A stretch of 64,000 bases of DNA from the NCBI GenBank assembly GCA_963971535.1, contig OZ020598.1:88233985-88297984 (forward strand), written 5' to 3'. Each line of letters begins with the position of its first letter. The first letter of the stretch is position 1. The translations under genes and the position numbers were made by a program. Of this stretch, positions 1-11,834 are shown piece after piece. Origin of the DNA: Notolepis coatsorum (taxonomy: Eukaryota; Chordata; Actinopteri; Aulopiformes; Paralepididae). The notes below the pieces were generated by a model. The model did no database searches and had not been told where the DNA came from. It was given only the letters and a program-made list of their open reading frames with translations.

Positions 1-21
1 CCATAACATTACGAACCAACC

Positions 22-1071
22 ATGACGACCCCAGCCGACACAGAGGGGGTCAGAACCGCACTTGCAATTCAAGTCGAGTTGACCAGGGATCACGGTCTCC
101 AACTTGAGCGGGCTGCGGCTGCGGTGCAGAACCTCAGGGACCAGGTCCTGCCTATGCAGGGTTCAATGGCCGCTATGGCGGGACAACAGTCCGAGATTCT
201 CGCCCAGCTTAACTCGCTGGGCGACGCCGTTAATACTTTTCATCTCTCACACCCTTCAGGAACATTCCCCGCAGCCCCAGCAGGTCTCGCACCTCGGGAA
301 CCCCTTCTCTCCGTCCCACGGCTGTTCGACGGTAATCCCGAGGAGTGTGCCACATTCATCATGCAATGTGAGTTGGTTTTCCGTCATCAACCAAGCCGTT
401 TTTCTGCTCATGGGTCCCGAGTGGCTTATATAACCAACCTACTTTCAGGCCATGCTGCCCAGTGGGTCACTTCCTCCTGGGCAATGGAAGCAGATTTTTT
501 GTTCTCCTACCCAGACTTCGTGGCGGAGCTCCGCAGAGTGTTCCACCATCCAGCCCGAGGTCTGGACCCTGGAGCCCGGTTGGGGACCTTCCGACAAGGG
601 AGCAGCAGGGTGACGGACTATGTCATGGAGTTTCGACTGGCGGCGGTGGAGAGTGGATGGAACGAACCTGCTCTTCGCCTAACCTTCATAAGGGGGCTCA
701 GTGACGCAGTCCGGGACCAGCTCGCTACCAGGGAGGTGCCCGACTCCCTCGAGGAGCTGTTTAGCCTTGTCATCCGTATTGACGGACGCCTCCTGGAGAG
801 AAGGCGCGAGAGGACCCGACTGTCACCTCCTGAAACACCCCGGACTCCTGGACGCCCCGTCCCCAACACTACTGATGGTAACAGGCTTCCCCGTCCGGTG
901 CGCGAGGAGGAACCCATGCAGCTGGGACGCTCTCATCTGAGCCAGGCGGAGCGTCAGGCAAGGCTCAGGTCCGGTCTCTGCCTCTACTGCGGAGGTGCGG
1001 GACACCGTATCGCCGACTGCCCTACCCGGCCAAAAGATCGGGCTCACCAAGACCCCGGGAGATCCTGGTGA
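22..1071 (+). CDS. gag: Gag polyprotein of Ty3/gypsy chromovirus
   Basis: Frame of 349 residues starting at the first ATG after the LTR end. In this family Gag forms the cytoplasmic particle and packages element RNA. An N-terminal helical stretch (about residues 15-75) leads into a retrotransposon gag capsid region (about 95-260), including [15 protein letters not shown] nucleocapsid zinc knuckle of the form CX2CX4HX4C lies at about 320-333 ([14 protein letters not shown]). The frame ends just as the pol frame opens, in the -1 frame relative to gag. Sushi-like elements are known to express pol by -1 frameshifting; that this copy does so is inference. Confidence 0.9.
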   Translation: MTTPADTEGVRTALAIQVELTRDHGLQLERAAAAVQNLRDQVLPMQGSMAAMAGQQSEILAQLNSLGDAVNTFHLSHPSGTFPAAPAGLAPREPLLSVPRLFDGNPEECATFIMQCELVFRHQPSRFSAHGSRVAYITNLLSGHAAQWVTSSWAMEADFLFSYPDFVAELRRVFHHPARGLDPGARLGTFRQGSSRVTDYVMEFRLAAVESGWNEPALRLTFIRGLSDAVRDQLATREVPDSLEELFSLVIRIDGRLLERRRERTRLSPPETPRTPGRPVPNTTDGNRLPRPVREEEPMQLGRSHLSQAERQARLRSGLCLYCGGAGHRIADCPTRPKDRAHQDPGRSW

Positions 1072-4000
1072 GCCGTTTTTCCCATTCCCAGCGCCGCGCA
1101 CCACCTGACCATCTGATGAGCGTCACCCTGGCCTGGGGGGACCAACGTGCCACGGTGGAGGCCCTCATCGACTCTGGGGCAGACGAGAACTTCCTCGACT
1201 TCGAGTTTGCCACCCAAGCCAACATACCTCTTGAGGCCCTTGTGAGGCCCTTGGAGATCTTTTCGTTGGACCAACACCGCCTGGCCGACATCTCTCAACG
1301 GTCCGGCCCAGTCTTGCTGACCATTGCTGGGAACCACATAGAGAGGATCCAGTTCCTCATTACCCAATCCCCCCTTGTCCCGGTGGTCCTGGGTAGGCCC
1401 TGGCTCGCGCTGCACGAGCCCCACATCGCCTGGGCCTCCGGTACCATCAGGGGCTGGAGCTCCTCCTGTCACGCCCGCTGTCTACAGGCGGCGTCTTGTC
1501 CCCCGCCCCGGAGACCGGCTGGTGAGTTGCCCCCGGATCCCTCGTCCATTCCTCCCGAGTACCACGACCTCATGGAGGTATTCAGTAAGACCAGGGCTCA
1601 GTCCCTTCCACCTCACCGCCCCTATGACTGCGCCATCGACCTCCGCCAAGGGGCTCCCCTTCCCGGCAGCCGCCTCTACAGTCTGACTGTCCCGGAGAAG
1701 AAGGCGATGGATCTCTACATCTCTGAGTCATTGGAAGCAGGACTCATTCGGCCTTCCTCCTCCCCGGTGGCGGCCGGGTTCTTCTTTGTTGGTAAGAAGG
1801 ATGGGGACCTGCGACCCTGCATCGACTATCGTCAGCTCAACGAGATCACCATCAAGAACAAATACCCCCTACCTCTCATGAGCTCCACCTTCGAGCCACT
1901 GACCCAGGCCTCGTTCTTCACCAAGCTGGATCTCCGAAGTGCCTATCATCTTGTCCGTATCCGTGAGGGCGATGAATGGAAGACCGCCTTCAAGACCCCC
2001 AGGGGCCACTATGAGTACCTTGTGATGCCGTTCGGCCTCACCAACGCCCCGGCGGTATTCCAGGCACTCATGAACGATGTCCTCCGTGACATGCTGGAGG
2101 TGTTCGTGGTGGTGTACCTGGACGACATTCTTATCTTTTCCAGGACCCTCGAGGAACACATCCTGCATGTCCGCCGGGTGCTGGAGCGCCTCCTCCACAA
2201 TCGGCTCTTCGTCAAGGCGGAGAAGTGCCGTTTCCACTCCAACTCCGTCGACTACCTGGGCTTCATCGTGGAGAAGGGCTTGACCCGAGCGGATCCTCGC
2301 AAGATCCAGGCTGTGGAGGATTGGCCGGAACCCACCACTCGGAAGGAGCTACAGAGTTTCCTCGGGTTCGCAAACTTCTACCGAAGGTTCATCCGGAACT
2401 ACAGCCAAGTGGCGGAGCCTCTTACCAAGCTGACCTCCCCCGCTCTGCCGTTCGACTGGTCCCCAGCGGCATGCGCTGCGTTCCGCTCCCTCAAGAGAAG
2501 GTTCACTTCCGCTCCTATCCTGCTCCACCCTGACCCCAAGAGACAGTTCATCGTGGAGGTGGACGCCTCGGATTCTGGCCTGGGCGCTGTCCTATCCCAG
2601 CGTTCTCCTTCCGACCAGAAGGTACATCCTTGCGCCTTCTACTCGCGTCGCTTCCTCCCCGCCGAGAGGAACTACGACACCGGCAATCGGGAGCTACTGG
2701 CGGTCGTGGCTGCTCTGGAGGAGTGGCGTCATTGGCTAGAGGGTGCCGAGGAGCCTTTTACCATCTGGACGGACCACAAGAACCTAACGTTCATCCGCGC
2801 TTCCAGGCGCCTCAACGGTCGGCAGGCGAGATGGGCCAGTTTCCTCAGTCGGTTCGACTTCTCGCTGACCTTCCGCCCCGGTTCCCGCAACACGAAGGCC
2901 GACTCCCTGTCCCGGATGCACTCCAAGGGGGCTCCACCCTCTGAGGACCCATCTCCCATCATCCCGGAGGCCCGAGTGGTTGGAGCCATCACCTTGGGCA
3001 TCGAGGGTGTGGTGAGGCGTGCCCTACGCTTCCAACGTGCTCCAAGCAACGTCCCTAGGAGCCGTCTCTTCGTCCCTGACTCTGTCCGGTCCCAGGTACT
3101 GCTGTGGGGCCATACCAGCCGGTTCGCCTGCCACCCAGGCGTCCATCGCACGTTCTCCTTCCTGGCTCGTCGTTTCTGGTGGCCCACCATGCGGAACGAC
3201 GTCAAGGAGTTCGTATTGGCCTGCGCGGTCTGTGCCCGCAGCAAGGCCTCTCACCAGGCACCCTCCGGGCTCTTGCAGCCACTTCCCGTTCCAAGCCGTC
3301 CGTGGTCACATGTGGCGCTCGACTTCGTCACTGGACTACCCTCCTCCCAGGGGAACACCTGCCTTCTGACCGTGGTGGATCGATTCAGCAAGGGGGTCCA
3401 CCTCGTGGCCCTCTCCAAGCTTCCCTCAGCAGCCGAGACGGCGGACCTCCTGACGCACCACGTGTTCCGCCTTCACGGTTTTCCCCAGGACATCGTCTCT
3501 GACCGGGGGCCCCAGTTCACCTCCCAGGTATGGCGGGCTTTCTGCAAGGGATTGGGGGCAACGGTCAGTCTCTCCTCTGGCTACCATCCCCAGACAAACG
3601 GGCAGACGGAGAGGATGAACCAGAGCGTGGAGTCTGCTCTTCGGTGTGTGGCAGCCGAGAGGCCGGCATCCTGGAGTCGTTTCCTTCCCTGGGTTGAATA
3701 CTCGATCAACTCAATGATCAGTTCCGCCACCGGCCTCTCCCCTTTTGAGGCCTCCCTGGGCTACCAGCCCCCTCTTTTTCCCGCACTGGAGACGGAAGTG
3801 GCAGTTCCCTCCGTGCAGGTCCACCTCGACCGCTGCCGTCGCGTTTGGGAGATCACCAGGACCGCGCTGCTCCGGACATCTGAGCGCGCCTGTCGTGGTG
3901 CCGACCGGCGCCGGGTTCCCGCGCCGACTTACCGCCCTGGGCAGAGGGTGTGGCTCTCCGCGAAGGACCTCCCGCTACGGTCCTCGGCCAAGAAGCTCAA

Positions 4001-4403
4001 CCCTCGCTTCGTCGGTCCTTTCGAGGTCCTAAAGGTACTCAGTCCGGCGGCCCTGCGCCTGAAGCTTCCTGCATCCATGCACATCCACCCCGTGTTCCAT
4101 GTCTCCCGGGTTAAGCCCGTCTCCCTCAGTCCCCTTATGCCTCCAGCTCCTGATCCACCGCCTCCTGTGCTAGTGGATGGTCACCCCCAGTGGCAGGTCC
4201 GCCGGTTGATGGGCGTTCGTCGGCGGGGCCGGGGATTCCAATACCTGGTGGACTGGGAGGGTTACGGCCCAGAGGAGCGTAGCTGGGTCTCCCGGCAGCT
4301 CATCGTGGATCCCGGCTTGATCACCGACTTCCATCGGGCCCATCCTGACGAGCCGGGTCGGCCTGGTCGCCGGGCGGCTCCCGTGGAGGGGGGGGTACTG
4401 TGA
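1068..4403 (+). CDS. pol: Pol polyprotein of Ty3/gypsy chromovirus (PR-RT-RH-IN-chromodomain)
   Basis: Open frame of about 1111 codons overlapping the end of gag and lacking an early ATG, as expected if it is made as a Gag-Pol fusion. Domains in order: aspartic protease ([12 protein letters not shown], about residue 31); reverse transcriptase with the YLDDILIFS active-site box near residue 350; RNase H ([14 protein letters not shown], about 497); integrase HHCC zinc finger (about 675-725); integrase core with [16 protein letters not shown] and [13 protein letters not shown]; and a chromodomain at the end ([15 protein letters not shown]). Chromodomains of this class direct integration by reading chromatin marks. 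It looks whole. Confidence 0.92.
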   Translation: MSRFSHSQRRAPPDHLMSVTLAWGDQRATVEALIDSGADENFLDFEFATQANIPLEALVRPLEIFSLDQHRLADISQRSGPVLLTIAGNHIERIQFLITQSPLVPVVLGRPWLALHEPHIAWASGTIRGWSSSCHARCLQAASCPPPRRPAGELPPDPSSIPPEYHDLMEVFSKTRAQSLPPHRPYDCAIDLRQGAPLPGSRLYSLTVPEKKAMDLYISESLEAGLIRPSSSPVAAGFFFVGKKDGDLRPCIDYRQLNEITIKNKYPLPLMSSTFEPLTQASFFTKLDLRSAYHLVRIREGDEWKTAFKTPRGHYEYLVMPFGLTNAPAVFQALMNDVLRDMLEVFVVVYLDDILIFSRTLEEHILHVRRVLERLLHNRLFVKAEKCRFHSNSVDYLGFIVEKGLTRADPRKIQAVEDWPEPTTRKELQSFLGFANFYRRFIRNYSQVAEPLTKLTSPALPFDWSPAACAAFRSLKRRFTSAPILLHPDPKRQFIVEVDASDSGLGAVLSQRSPSDQKVHPCAFYSRRFLPAERNYDTGNRELLAVVAALEEWRHWLEGAEEPFTIWTDHKNLTFIRASRRLNGRQARWASFLSRFDFSLTFRPGSRNTKADSLSRMHSKGAPPSEDPSPIIPEARVVGAITLGIEGVVRRALRFQRAPSNVPRSRLFVPDSVRSQVLLWGHTSRFACHPGVHRTFSFLARRFWWPTMRNDVKEFVLACAVCARSKASHQAPSGLLQPLPVPSRPWSHVALDFVTGLPSSQGNTCLLTVVDRFSKGVHLVALSKLPSAAETADLLTHHVFRLHGFPQDIVSDRGPQFTSQVWRAFCKGLGATVSLSSGYHPQTNGQTERMNQSVESALRCVAAERPASWSRFLPWVEYSINSMISSATGLSPFEASLGYQPPLFPALETEVAVPSVQVHLDRCRRVWEITRTALLRTSERACRGADRRRVPAPTYRPGQRVWLSAKDLPLRSSAKKLNPRFVGPFEVLKVLSPAALRLKLPASMHIHPVFHVSRVKPVSLSPLMPPAPDPPPPVLVDGHPQWQVRRLMGVRRRGRGFQYLVDWEGYGPEERSWVSRQLIVDPGLITDFHRAHPDEPGRPGRRAAPVEGGVL

Positions 4404-5496
4404 GGTTTCTGTCCTTGCCTTCTCACTCGTTCTGTTCCTTTAACCACCCTCGCTTTGTTTTCATTCATTTTTTCTGTCAAGTATTTCAATTCCCTCGTTC
4501 ACACGTTTCTCCCCGTTGACGTCATCTGAGACGTCGCTGATTGGTTCTCTCACTTCCCCACGCTTGTCAATCACATTCCCCAGCTGTCACTGCTTTTCAA
4601 TCAATCGATCCCTCATTATTTATACCCCGTTTTCCCCACCCTAAGTTGTTGGTTCGTCTTGATTTGTCGCTGGATGTTTTTCCCCGTTGCTGCTGTTTCA
4701 CTGTGCTATTCTCCAGGAATTCCTAGAAGCCTTCGCTTGGATACCTGCTCCGTGGCGCGCGCTCGCCTCCACTGTTGTTCCTGTTCCTTTACGCAGCTCG
4801 TCTGGGTGAGTTTTTCTAGATTGACTGTCTTGACCTATTTCCGATTTTCGTGTGTAACCTTTACACTGAAGTCTACCACCTTTTTGTCAGACAGTCACTC
4901 ACCCAGCCATTATCGTTTTTGCTCTTTCCTTTATGGAATAATATTTTTGGGATCTTCCACCTCCCTCTGTGTGTTTGCTCACGCCGAAGATATTATTTCA
5001 CATTTGGACAGTGTTTGGATTTTTGCTCACTGTGTGTTTACACGAAGATATTATTTCACATTTGGACGGTGTTTGGATTTTTGCTCACTGTGTGTTTACA
5101 TGAAGATATTCACTTGGGCTGTTTTTTGGAATATTGCACATCACTGTGTTGTTTAACACGAAGAATATAACACCCTGTCCTCCAGCTCGTTTCAAGTCTG
5201 CTCTGTCACTGACTCGCTCCCTCTCTCCCTCTCTCGGTCTTGCACAACATCTGGGAGATCCGCCGTGAGAGTCTGCAGAGCGGTACAGTGGTCTGCTCCT
5301 GCTTCCCAAGACTACCCTTCCGGGAGAAGCTGCAGAGCAGCAGAACTTTGCCCCTTGTTCATTGTACCTGTTCTTGTTGACCTGCTTTCCCTGTTTCACT
5401 TATTCTTATTACCAAATAAACAAGCCCTCGTATTTGGCTACTCTGAATCCAACTCTCTTGTGTCGTAGCGTTTGGGGTCGGTGTCAAACCATAACA
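4399..5496 (+). repeat. 3' LTR of the Ty3/gypsy chromovirus
   Basis: Begins TGTGAGG and ends CCATAACA, giving the TG...CA ends of an LTR, and follows a G-rich polypurine tract. About 1.1 kb. A TATA-like TATTTATACCC lies near 4616 and an AATAAA near 5415. A 58-bp unit starting GAAGATATTATTTCACATT is tandemly repeated at about 4985-5101, with a partial third unit, a length-variable block inside the LTR. Confidence 0.85.
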
Positions 5497-5575
5497 CATT
5501 CTGCAATCTGTTAATAAAATTTCCATTCAATTAATCACCGCTCAATACACACAATTGTTAAGGGATGCAGACCAG
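5497..5575. repeat. Older dispersed repeat, left part (split by a DNA transposon)
   Basis: This stretch and 7093-7160 are the two halves of one repeat. An unsplit copy at 59760-59925 reads straight through the same point (GGGATGCAGACCAGAGAAAG). Family not identified. Confidence 0.7.
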
Positions 5576-7095
5576 GGCCCTGTTCCTCGTACCTGGCTAA
5601 CTGAGTTAGCCGGATAATTTTCAGCATAGCTTGACTTAAGCCAGACCTTTCCGTTCCCCGACGTCGGATTGTCTAAATCACTATGGTAACATATCAGAAC
5701 GTTTGAACCTGGTCGAGGGCAGGGTTAAGTTCAGTTAGCTGGATAAACCATGGCCACGCCCTCGCAAAAAGAAATGCCAGCTCCCCTTCCTGAAATAATC
5801 CTCACAGTCTAGATCCCATTATACCATTCTGAATTATGTTTTTGTGCTTTGTTTTTCTAGAGGAGGCTTTGAAATGTAAAATAATATACCTAAAATGCTG
5901 ATAATAAATTGACTTTGTCCTAAATAATGCACATCATATATACGGCGCTCGCGAGGTGCGATATACACACTATGTGGTTATTTTAATAACAGCGCATTGC
6001 AAATGTGAATCCCGCGGGATGTTTTTAATGAATGAAACCTATTGGGCGTTTGGCTCTGATTTGTTTCATATTCTCGGCTGTGGATGTATTTGCGCCCGGA
6101 TTGTGTTTCATTCAAGCATAAATTGAAGCGTCTTCATGCGTGCATTGTGGATATGAATTACGACGGATCGGAATATGTGGATTGTTGAATTGTCACTCAC
6201 ACGTTATTGTGATATTGTAACTGGGATTAAAATGTTTGAGGAGATGCGCTGTTTGATTTGATGACGTGGACGTGACTTGAGAAAATGAATGAGCAATTGC
6301 AAGCTTTTGACGTTTTGATGAATTTGAGAAAATGCATTTATCAGTTCAAGCACTGTTAGTGTTATCTGATGATGAACAAGAAGGTGATTAACATGACTGG
6401 TGTCACTGGTATAAACCAAAGGTTAATCAATTCAATGCATGTATGGATGATGTCCGAAACAGATTAAAACCTGATTAATAGTGAAACTGTTAATAGCCTC
6501 CAAGCCTCTCTGACACTTTATTTCGGGGGTCGCGCCTTGAAAACTTTGGGAACCATGTATTTATATATTATATATATAGTATCTATTCATTCGTATCAAT
6601 TAGATACTCTTTGGGCTTTTTTTTCCCCTACTTATTCTGAAATAGTTTAACTAATTATTTTCGCTAGCAAGATCTCATTCGATTATTGATTCCATTAAGC
6701 CTACTGCCAGCAGGCACATTTAAAGAAATATAATCTGATTGATTGGGGTAATGATGGACTTAAAATGTGCCTATAGATTATGCATTTAACTTGTCGGCGA
6801 GGCTATTGAGCCGTACTGTATTGTACCCATTCTGCAATCTGTTAATAACGTTTTCAATCAATCAATCAATCAATGCCGTTAGAAAATCAGGATTTCTGCG
6901 ATCGACACCTGCTGTCTTTTCAGGTGAGGCGGCCGTGCGCAATTATCCTGAGTATCAAGTCTGGTTCGAATTAACGAGACTGAATCAGCGTTCAAGGGAC
7001 AGGGAAAGCCTGGATTCAAACATTGGGTTAATTGAATCTGGCTAATGGGACTTTTGATCGACTTAGTTGAACCAGGTACGGGGAATAGGGCCCAG
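5573..7095. mobile_element. Non-autonomous DNA transposon, copy 1 (3-bp CAG target duplication)
   Basis: The element proper is 5576-7092 (1517 bp). Its ends are imperfect inverted repeats of about 30 bp: the left end starts GGCCCTGTTCCTCGTACCTG and the reverse complement of the right end starts GGCCCTATTCCCCGTACCTG. CAG flanks it on both sides, and the uninterrupted paralogue at about 59840 has a single CAG. There is no transposase frame. A 3-bp duplication with GG-starting ends fits the PIF/Harbinger-related (PHIS) group, some lineages of which are reported to target CWG. Class assignment is inference. Copy 2 is at 36094-46546. Confidence 0.8.
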
Positions 7096-7164
7096 AGAAA
7101 GACTTTCGTCTTGTTTACATCAGGGTCCCCCATTTTCAATTCATAATGAATTGTATAGTAAGGG

Positions 7165-7620
7165 TGCAATTAGCACCGTGCAAATCCATTCTTTGTGGAT
7201 CTAGCTAATGTTTCTTTACAAAGTTCAGTTTTAAATTACAACAGAGCAGTGCATCGCCCTTAACTAAATTACAGTGCATAAGAGGTAGTGAGATAAAATT
7301 AGCATAGAACTGACACATGCATTTGATATGAAGTGTATAAAAGTAGGCAGAATAAGAATAGTGCAGGCAAGTACAATTTGTGTGAGGATATCCCTGATGT
7401 TTCATTTACAGTAAATGCCTGAGCAAAGAGAGGTTTTAAGCTGTCTTTTGAAGATATCTAGCGAGTTGGCTTCTCTGATATTTTTTTGTAGTTTGTTCCA
7501 TAGTTTTGGGGCGTAGTTGATAAAGGCTGCATCACCGATCCTTTTTTGACTGTTTCTGGGAGCCTCTAGTACTGTATATGAGTGATTGGAAACTTCATAT
7601 TCACTCTCTCCTATTTAGTT
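7165..7620 (-). pseudogene. LINE fragment, C-terminal end of ORF2 (L2/Rex-like)
   Basis: On the minus strand about 7403-7575 reads as the typical tail of an L2/CR1/Rex-type ORF2, including GDAAFINYAPKLWNKLQKN followed by SLDIFKRQLKTSL. Only the last 50-60 residues are present. The rest, towards 7165, would be 3' untranslated sequence. A dead 5'-truncated copy. Confidence 0.55.
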
Positions 7621-7729
7621 GATTCAACAAAAAAAGGTTATTTGACATTATAAGTTCAGACAACGTGTGATTTTAGTTGAGAGAACTTTGCATTGTAGAG
7701 ACTGAGAATTTAAAAGGATATAACCAGGC

Positions 7730-7930
7730 ATGCGTTGTTCATGGGACGGGGTAGCACGGTGTGCAAGCTCACTGAGTATTAAAGATTTGAGCAGAAGCGC
7801 GTGCACGCACATGCATGGTTGTGCGCGCATGCGCATGCACTCAAGAACGCGCTGCGCTCAACTCGGCTCGTCTGTTTACCTGCCTCCCGGCGCTACCTGG
7901 CATTATCATAACAATAGCCGCTAGGCCGGT
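7730..7930. other. Unassigned GC-rich stretch with alternating purine-pyrimidine runs
   Basis: Contains CpG-rich alternating tracts (GTGCGCGCATGCGCATGC near 7820). Comparable sequence occurs at 8410-8465. No gene seen. Confidence 0.4.
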
Positions 7931-7952
7931 GTCTTCAACCACGTCTGGACTC

Positions 7953-8172
7953 TTTGTGATGTAAATATGGAATGTCCCAAGTTGCTGCTGTTTACAGAGT
8001 GTATTGTTGTCCAAAGGTGAATGATGTATGAGGATACATTTTCCTACGTGTCTCACCGTTTGGAATTGACAACTGTTTTGATTTAACCCTTCATTCACCA
8101 TCATTCACCTTTGGACAACAATACACTCTGTAAACAGCAGCAACTTGGGACATTCCATATTTACATCACAAA
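7953..8172. repeat. Perfect 74-bp inverted repeat with 72-bp spacer
   Basis: Bases 7953-8026 are, as far as I can read, the exact reverse complement of 8099-8172. The arms start TTTGTGATGTAAATATGG on one strand and end with its complement. No similarity to the other repeats in the window was seen, and there is no target duplication beyond the arms. Confidence 0.9.
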
Positions 8173-9555
8173 CTTTGGGACTGAGTAGATAATTAATTAA
8201 TCTTCTCTTTATTTTTATTATTTATATTAAAACTGAATCAAACCATAAACAAGGTTGCCTGTTGGGATGTTAGATCCTAATGTGAAAAACTGATTTTATA
8301 TGTCTGCACTTTATGTGCTCATTTTATGCCTGTCTTTCTTCTGTTGTGAAGCACTTTGAGCTGCAGTTTCTGTATGAAAGGCTATACAAACAAAGTGTAT
8401 TATTATTATACATGTGCGCGAGGGAACATATGCGCATGCGCGCGGGGCCGCGCGTGCGCGCGGCGTCATTATCCTGCGTGCCGGCTCAGTCCATATTAAC
8501 AACGCACCACTGGATATAACAGGCCTCTCCTCCGGTATTAATGTCAAACCCTGCCCTCTTTTCTTGATCACGATATGATGGCTGCCATATAATTATTTCA
8601 TTTAATTTCAAACCTTTATTTAAACTCGAAAGGCAATTGAGGTTTCCCTCATTTACAGTCACGTCAAGTGTACAGAGTTAAGCAAAACATACAGATCTAA
8701 GCAAAAAAAATAACATAAAATCACGCAGCATATACAATCATACAAAATTCTATCACGCCACATTTTGCGCGACATCCAGGCTTTTTTTACCATCAGCGTT
8801 TCGGAATTTCATGTCGACAGGTAGATGAAGTGAAATTATACTTATTTTAGAATATATATATCACATTTCATGAGTATTCATCTATATTTAGTCATCTAAA
8901 GACTATTAGATATGAACCTATGTACCAGTAAAAAGTGGGAATCTCTAGAATGTGTTTTGGGCGACGGTGTTTACGGAAGTGCGGAAGCCTCTCAAGTTGA
9001 CGATACACAACACTTTCTGTTGTCAGTAGATGGCAGCATTGGTTTAAAATTAAAAGGTGAAAATGTTATGACTACAACATGAATACAATTCCCAAGACCT
9101 TTAGCACAGGTCACTGGTCAGCACCAGATCACGAAAACGCGATCTGAACAGCGTTAAACTAACCTGAGTACAGTGATCGAGAATGGTCACCCAATTATCT
9201 TAACAAAAGTGCATCATTAGCATTATGTTTGTTGTCAAAACAGGAACATAATGGTACAATTTAAGATTTGAATGTTATCCGCATATAAAGGACACATAAA
9301 ACCTCAATGAAAACGGCGCAGGGTAAGTTATATTCGCTATTGTTATGAAAATGTGATAGAATCCTATAAAAATGTGGACGCATTTGGTCACCGTGACGTT
9401 AGAGGCATCAGAGCAAAATGCAGATTTACCCTGTTCAGAGCAAACGCCAGTCACTAGAACGGGTTCCACATAGGTATACCAAAATTCCATTCCAATAATG
9501 ATGTAGTATAAGAGCTTACCAATAAGGGCCTTATTTTTTATATGTGTTGTGCCTC
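8173..9555. other. No gene; possible repeat tails
   Basis: About 8330-8406 resembles the common fish repeat tail (GAAGCACTTTGAGCTGCAG, then TATACAAACAAAGTGTATT and ATT repeats). About 8598-8780, starting ATTTCAAACCTTTATTTAAA, looks like a dispersed repeat but is unassigned. From 8790 to 9555 I see only AT-rich sequence with short spurious frames. Confidence 0.4.
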
Positions 9556-9559
9556 TCCA

Positions 9560-9682
9560 TCAGCGAGGACCAACCAACCTTCTCATAAAGGATCTGTCGT
9601 ATCTATCAGAGAGTCCAAGGATTTAAGGGTTGAGGCCGCAGCATGTCTATAAATTACATCACCATGGTCCAGGACTGATAAG
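9560..9682 (-). pseudogene. LINE reverse-transcriptase fragment
   Basis: The minus strand encodes LDHGDVIYRHAAASTLKSLD, which matches the segment after the reverse-transcriptase core in fish non-LTR retrotransposons (usually ...LDYGDVIY.HAS..TL..LD...). Only about 30-40 residues before a stop. A dead scrap. Confidence 0.5.
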
Positions 9683-10904
<1,222 letters not shown>

Positions 10905-11004
10905 CATACGCGTTTTCCTTAATGATAAGCAAGCAGTGCAAGAATGCGGAAGCATTCTACCGTAGTGGCGTGCGGTAATGCGCCTTTCATTTTCCGCCGC
11001 CCAG

Positions 11005-11150
11005 CGCCCGTGCGTGCACCGGCGGCGGCGTGCTCGCTCAGGTGCGTGCGTGCGCCGGCGTGCTCGCGCGAGGTGCCCGCGCATGCGCATGAGATCCCGC
11101 CTTGGTTCGACACGAGCGGAGCTCAATATATATAAGTCACCGCCCCTTAT
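11005..11150 (+). promoter_or_regulatory. CpG-rich, TATA-containing promoter-like segment inside the MITE
   Basis: A CpG-dense run with CGCGCATGCGCATG (NRF1-like) at about 11078 is followed by a TATA-like CAATATATATAAG at about 11122. This is a motif reading only; no transcript is shown. Confidence 0.3.
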
Positions 11151-11155
11151 TCAGT

Positions 11156-11238
11156 ATCTAGAAATAGCTCAATTGGCAAGACTACATGGCTGTGGATTCT
11201 ATGGCTCGTTTGCTGGCGAGTTCGAATCCCATCGAATA
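11156..11238 (+). other. tRNA-like sequence (pol III A and B boxes) inside the MITE
   Basis: TAGCTCAATTGG resembles an A box and GAGTTCGAATCCC about 50 bp later a B box; a T run follows at about 11240, as in a pol III terminator. The T arm does not pair well, so it is a tRNA-derived relic or SINE head rather than a working tRNA. Confidence 0.45.
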
Positions 11239-11284
11239 TATTTTTTTTAACGTGATTTTTTTTTTTAGCGTGTATTCTTTCGCC

Positions 11285-11563
11285 GGTTAAGGTTAGGCAT
11301 GGTTAAGGTTAAGGTTAAGGTTAGGCATTGTTTCGGAGTTGGTTAAGGTTAGAACGGTTAAGTTTAGGCACTGTTAAGGAGCTGGTTAAGGTTAGAGTTT
11401 GTCAAAGAGAATGGCAATATAATTTCTATGGTTAAGGTTAGGCATGGTTAAGGTTAAGGTTAAGGTTAGGCATTGTTTCGGAGTTGGTTAAGGTTAGAAC
11501 GGTTAAGTTTAGGCGCTGTTAAGGAGCTGGTTAAGGTTAGAGTTTGTCAAAGAGAATGGCAAT
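11285..11563. repeat. 145-bp tandem duplication rich in GGTTAAGG/GGTTAGG
   Basis: Two near-identical units start at 11285 and 11430, each opening GGTTAAGGTTAGGCATGG and closing GTCAAAGAGAATGGCAATA. The differences are a handful of bases and a short spacer. Confidence 0.85.
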
Positions 11564-11698
11564 AGACAGCCTATTTCCGCGCGACAGCTCCCAAAGCGGG
11601 CCTGAAAAGAAAGGCGCTTTACCGTAGTGGCGTGCGGTGACGAATGCGGAAGCATTTTTGCACTGCTTGCTTATCATTAAGGTAGACGCGACCCATAC

Positions 11699-11834
11699 AT
11701 CACGAGCACAGCAGGAGCCATGACCTACTGGTGGTGTGGAGGAATAATATACTGTCCTCTCCCTCAGTTGAGGTATTTAACCCTTCCCTCCAAATGTTTA
11801 TCCCCTCCCTTCCCCCAAATCTACAGTTTATGGT
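11699..11834. other. Unassigned spacer
   Basis: Short stretch between the MITE and the 3' end of the LINE; nothing recognised. Confidence 0.4.

Larger units (their letters stand above)
1..5496 (+). mobile_element. Ty3/gypsy chromovirus (sushi-like LTR retrotransposon)
   Basis: Bases 1-8 match the last bases of the 3' LTR (CCATAACA), so the window opens at the very end of the 5' LTR. The internal part (9-4398) holds a gag frame and a long pol frame with protease, reverse transcriptase, RNase H, integrase and a C-terminal chromodomain. A purine-rich tract just before 4399 precedes the 3' LTR. Both frames are open throughout, so the visible part looks whole with no clear break. Domain order plus the chromodomain place it among the vertebrate chromoviruses. 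The copy is probably young, but its age cannot be read because the 5' LTR is outside the window. Confidence 0.93.

Noticed and set aside
7953-8172. microRNA precursor
   Set aside because: Perfect 74-bp arms with a 72-bp loop do not fit a microRNA hairpin, which is shorter and has mismatches.
11156-11238. Functional tRNA gene
   Set aside because: The T arm and acceptor stem do not pair properly; only the promoter boxes are tRNA-like.
11285-11563. Interstitial telomere
   Set aside because: The units are GGTTAAGG/GGTTAGG in a 145-bp duplication, not TTAGGG runs.
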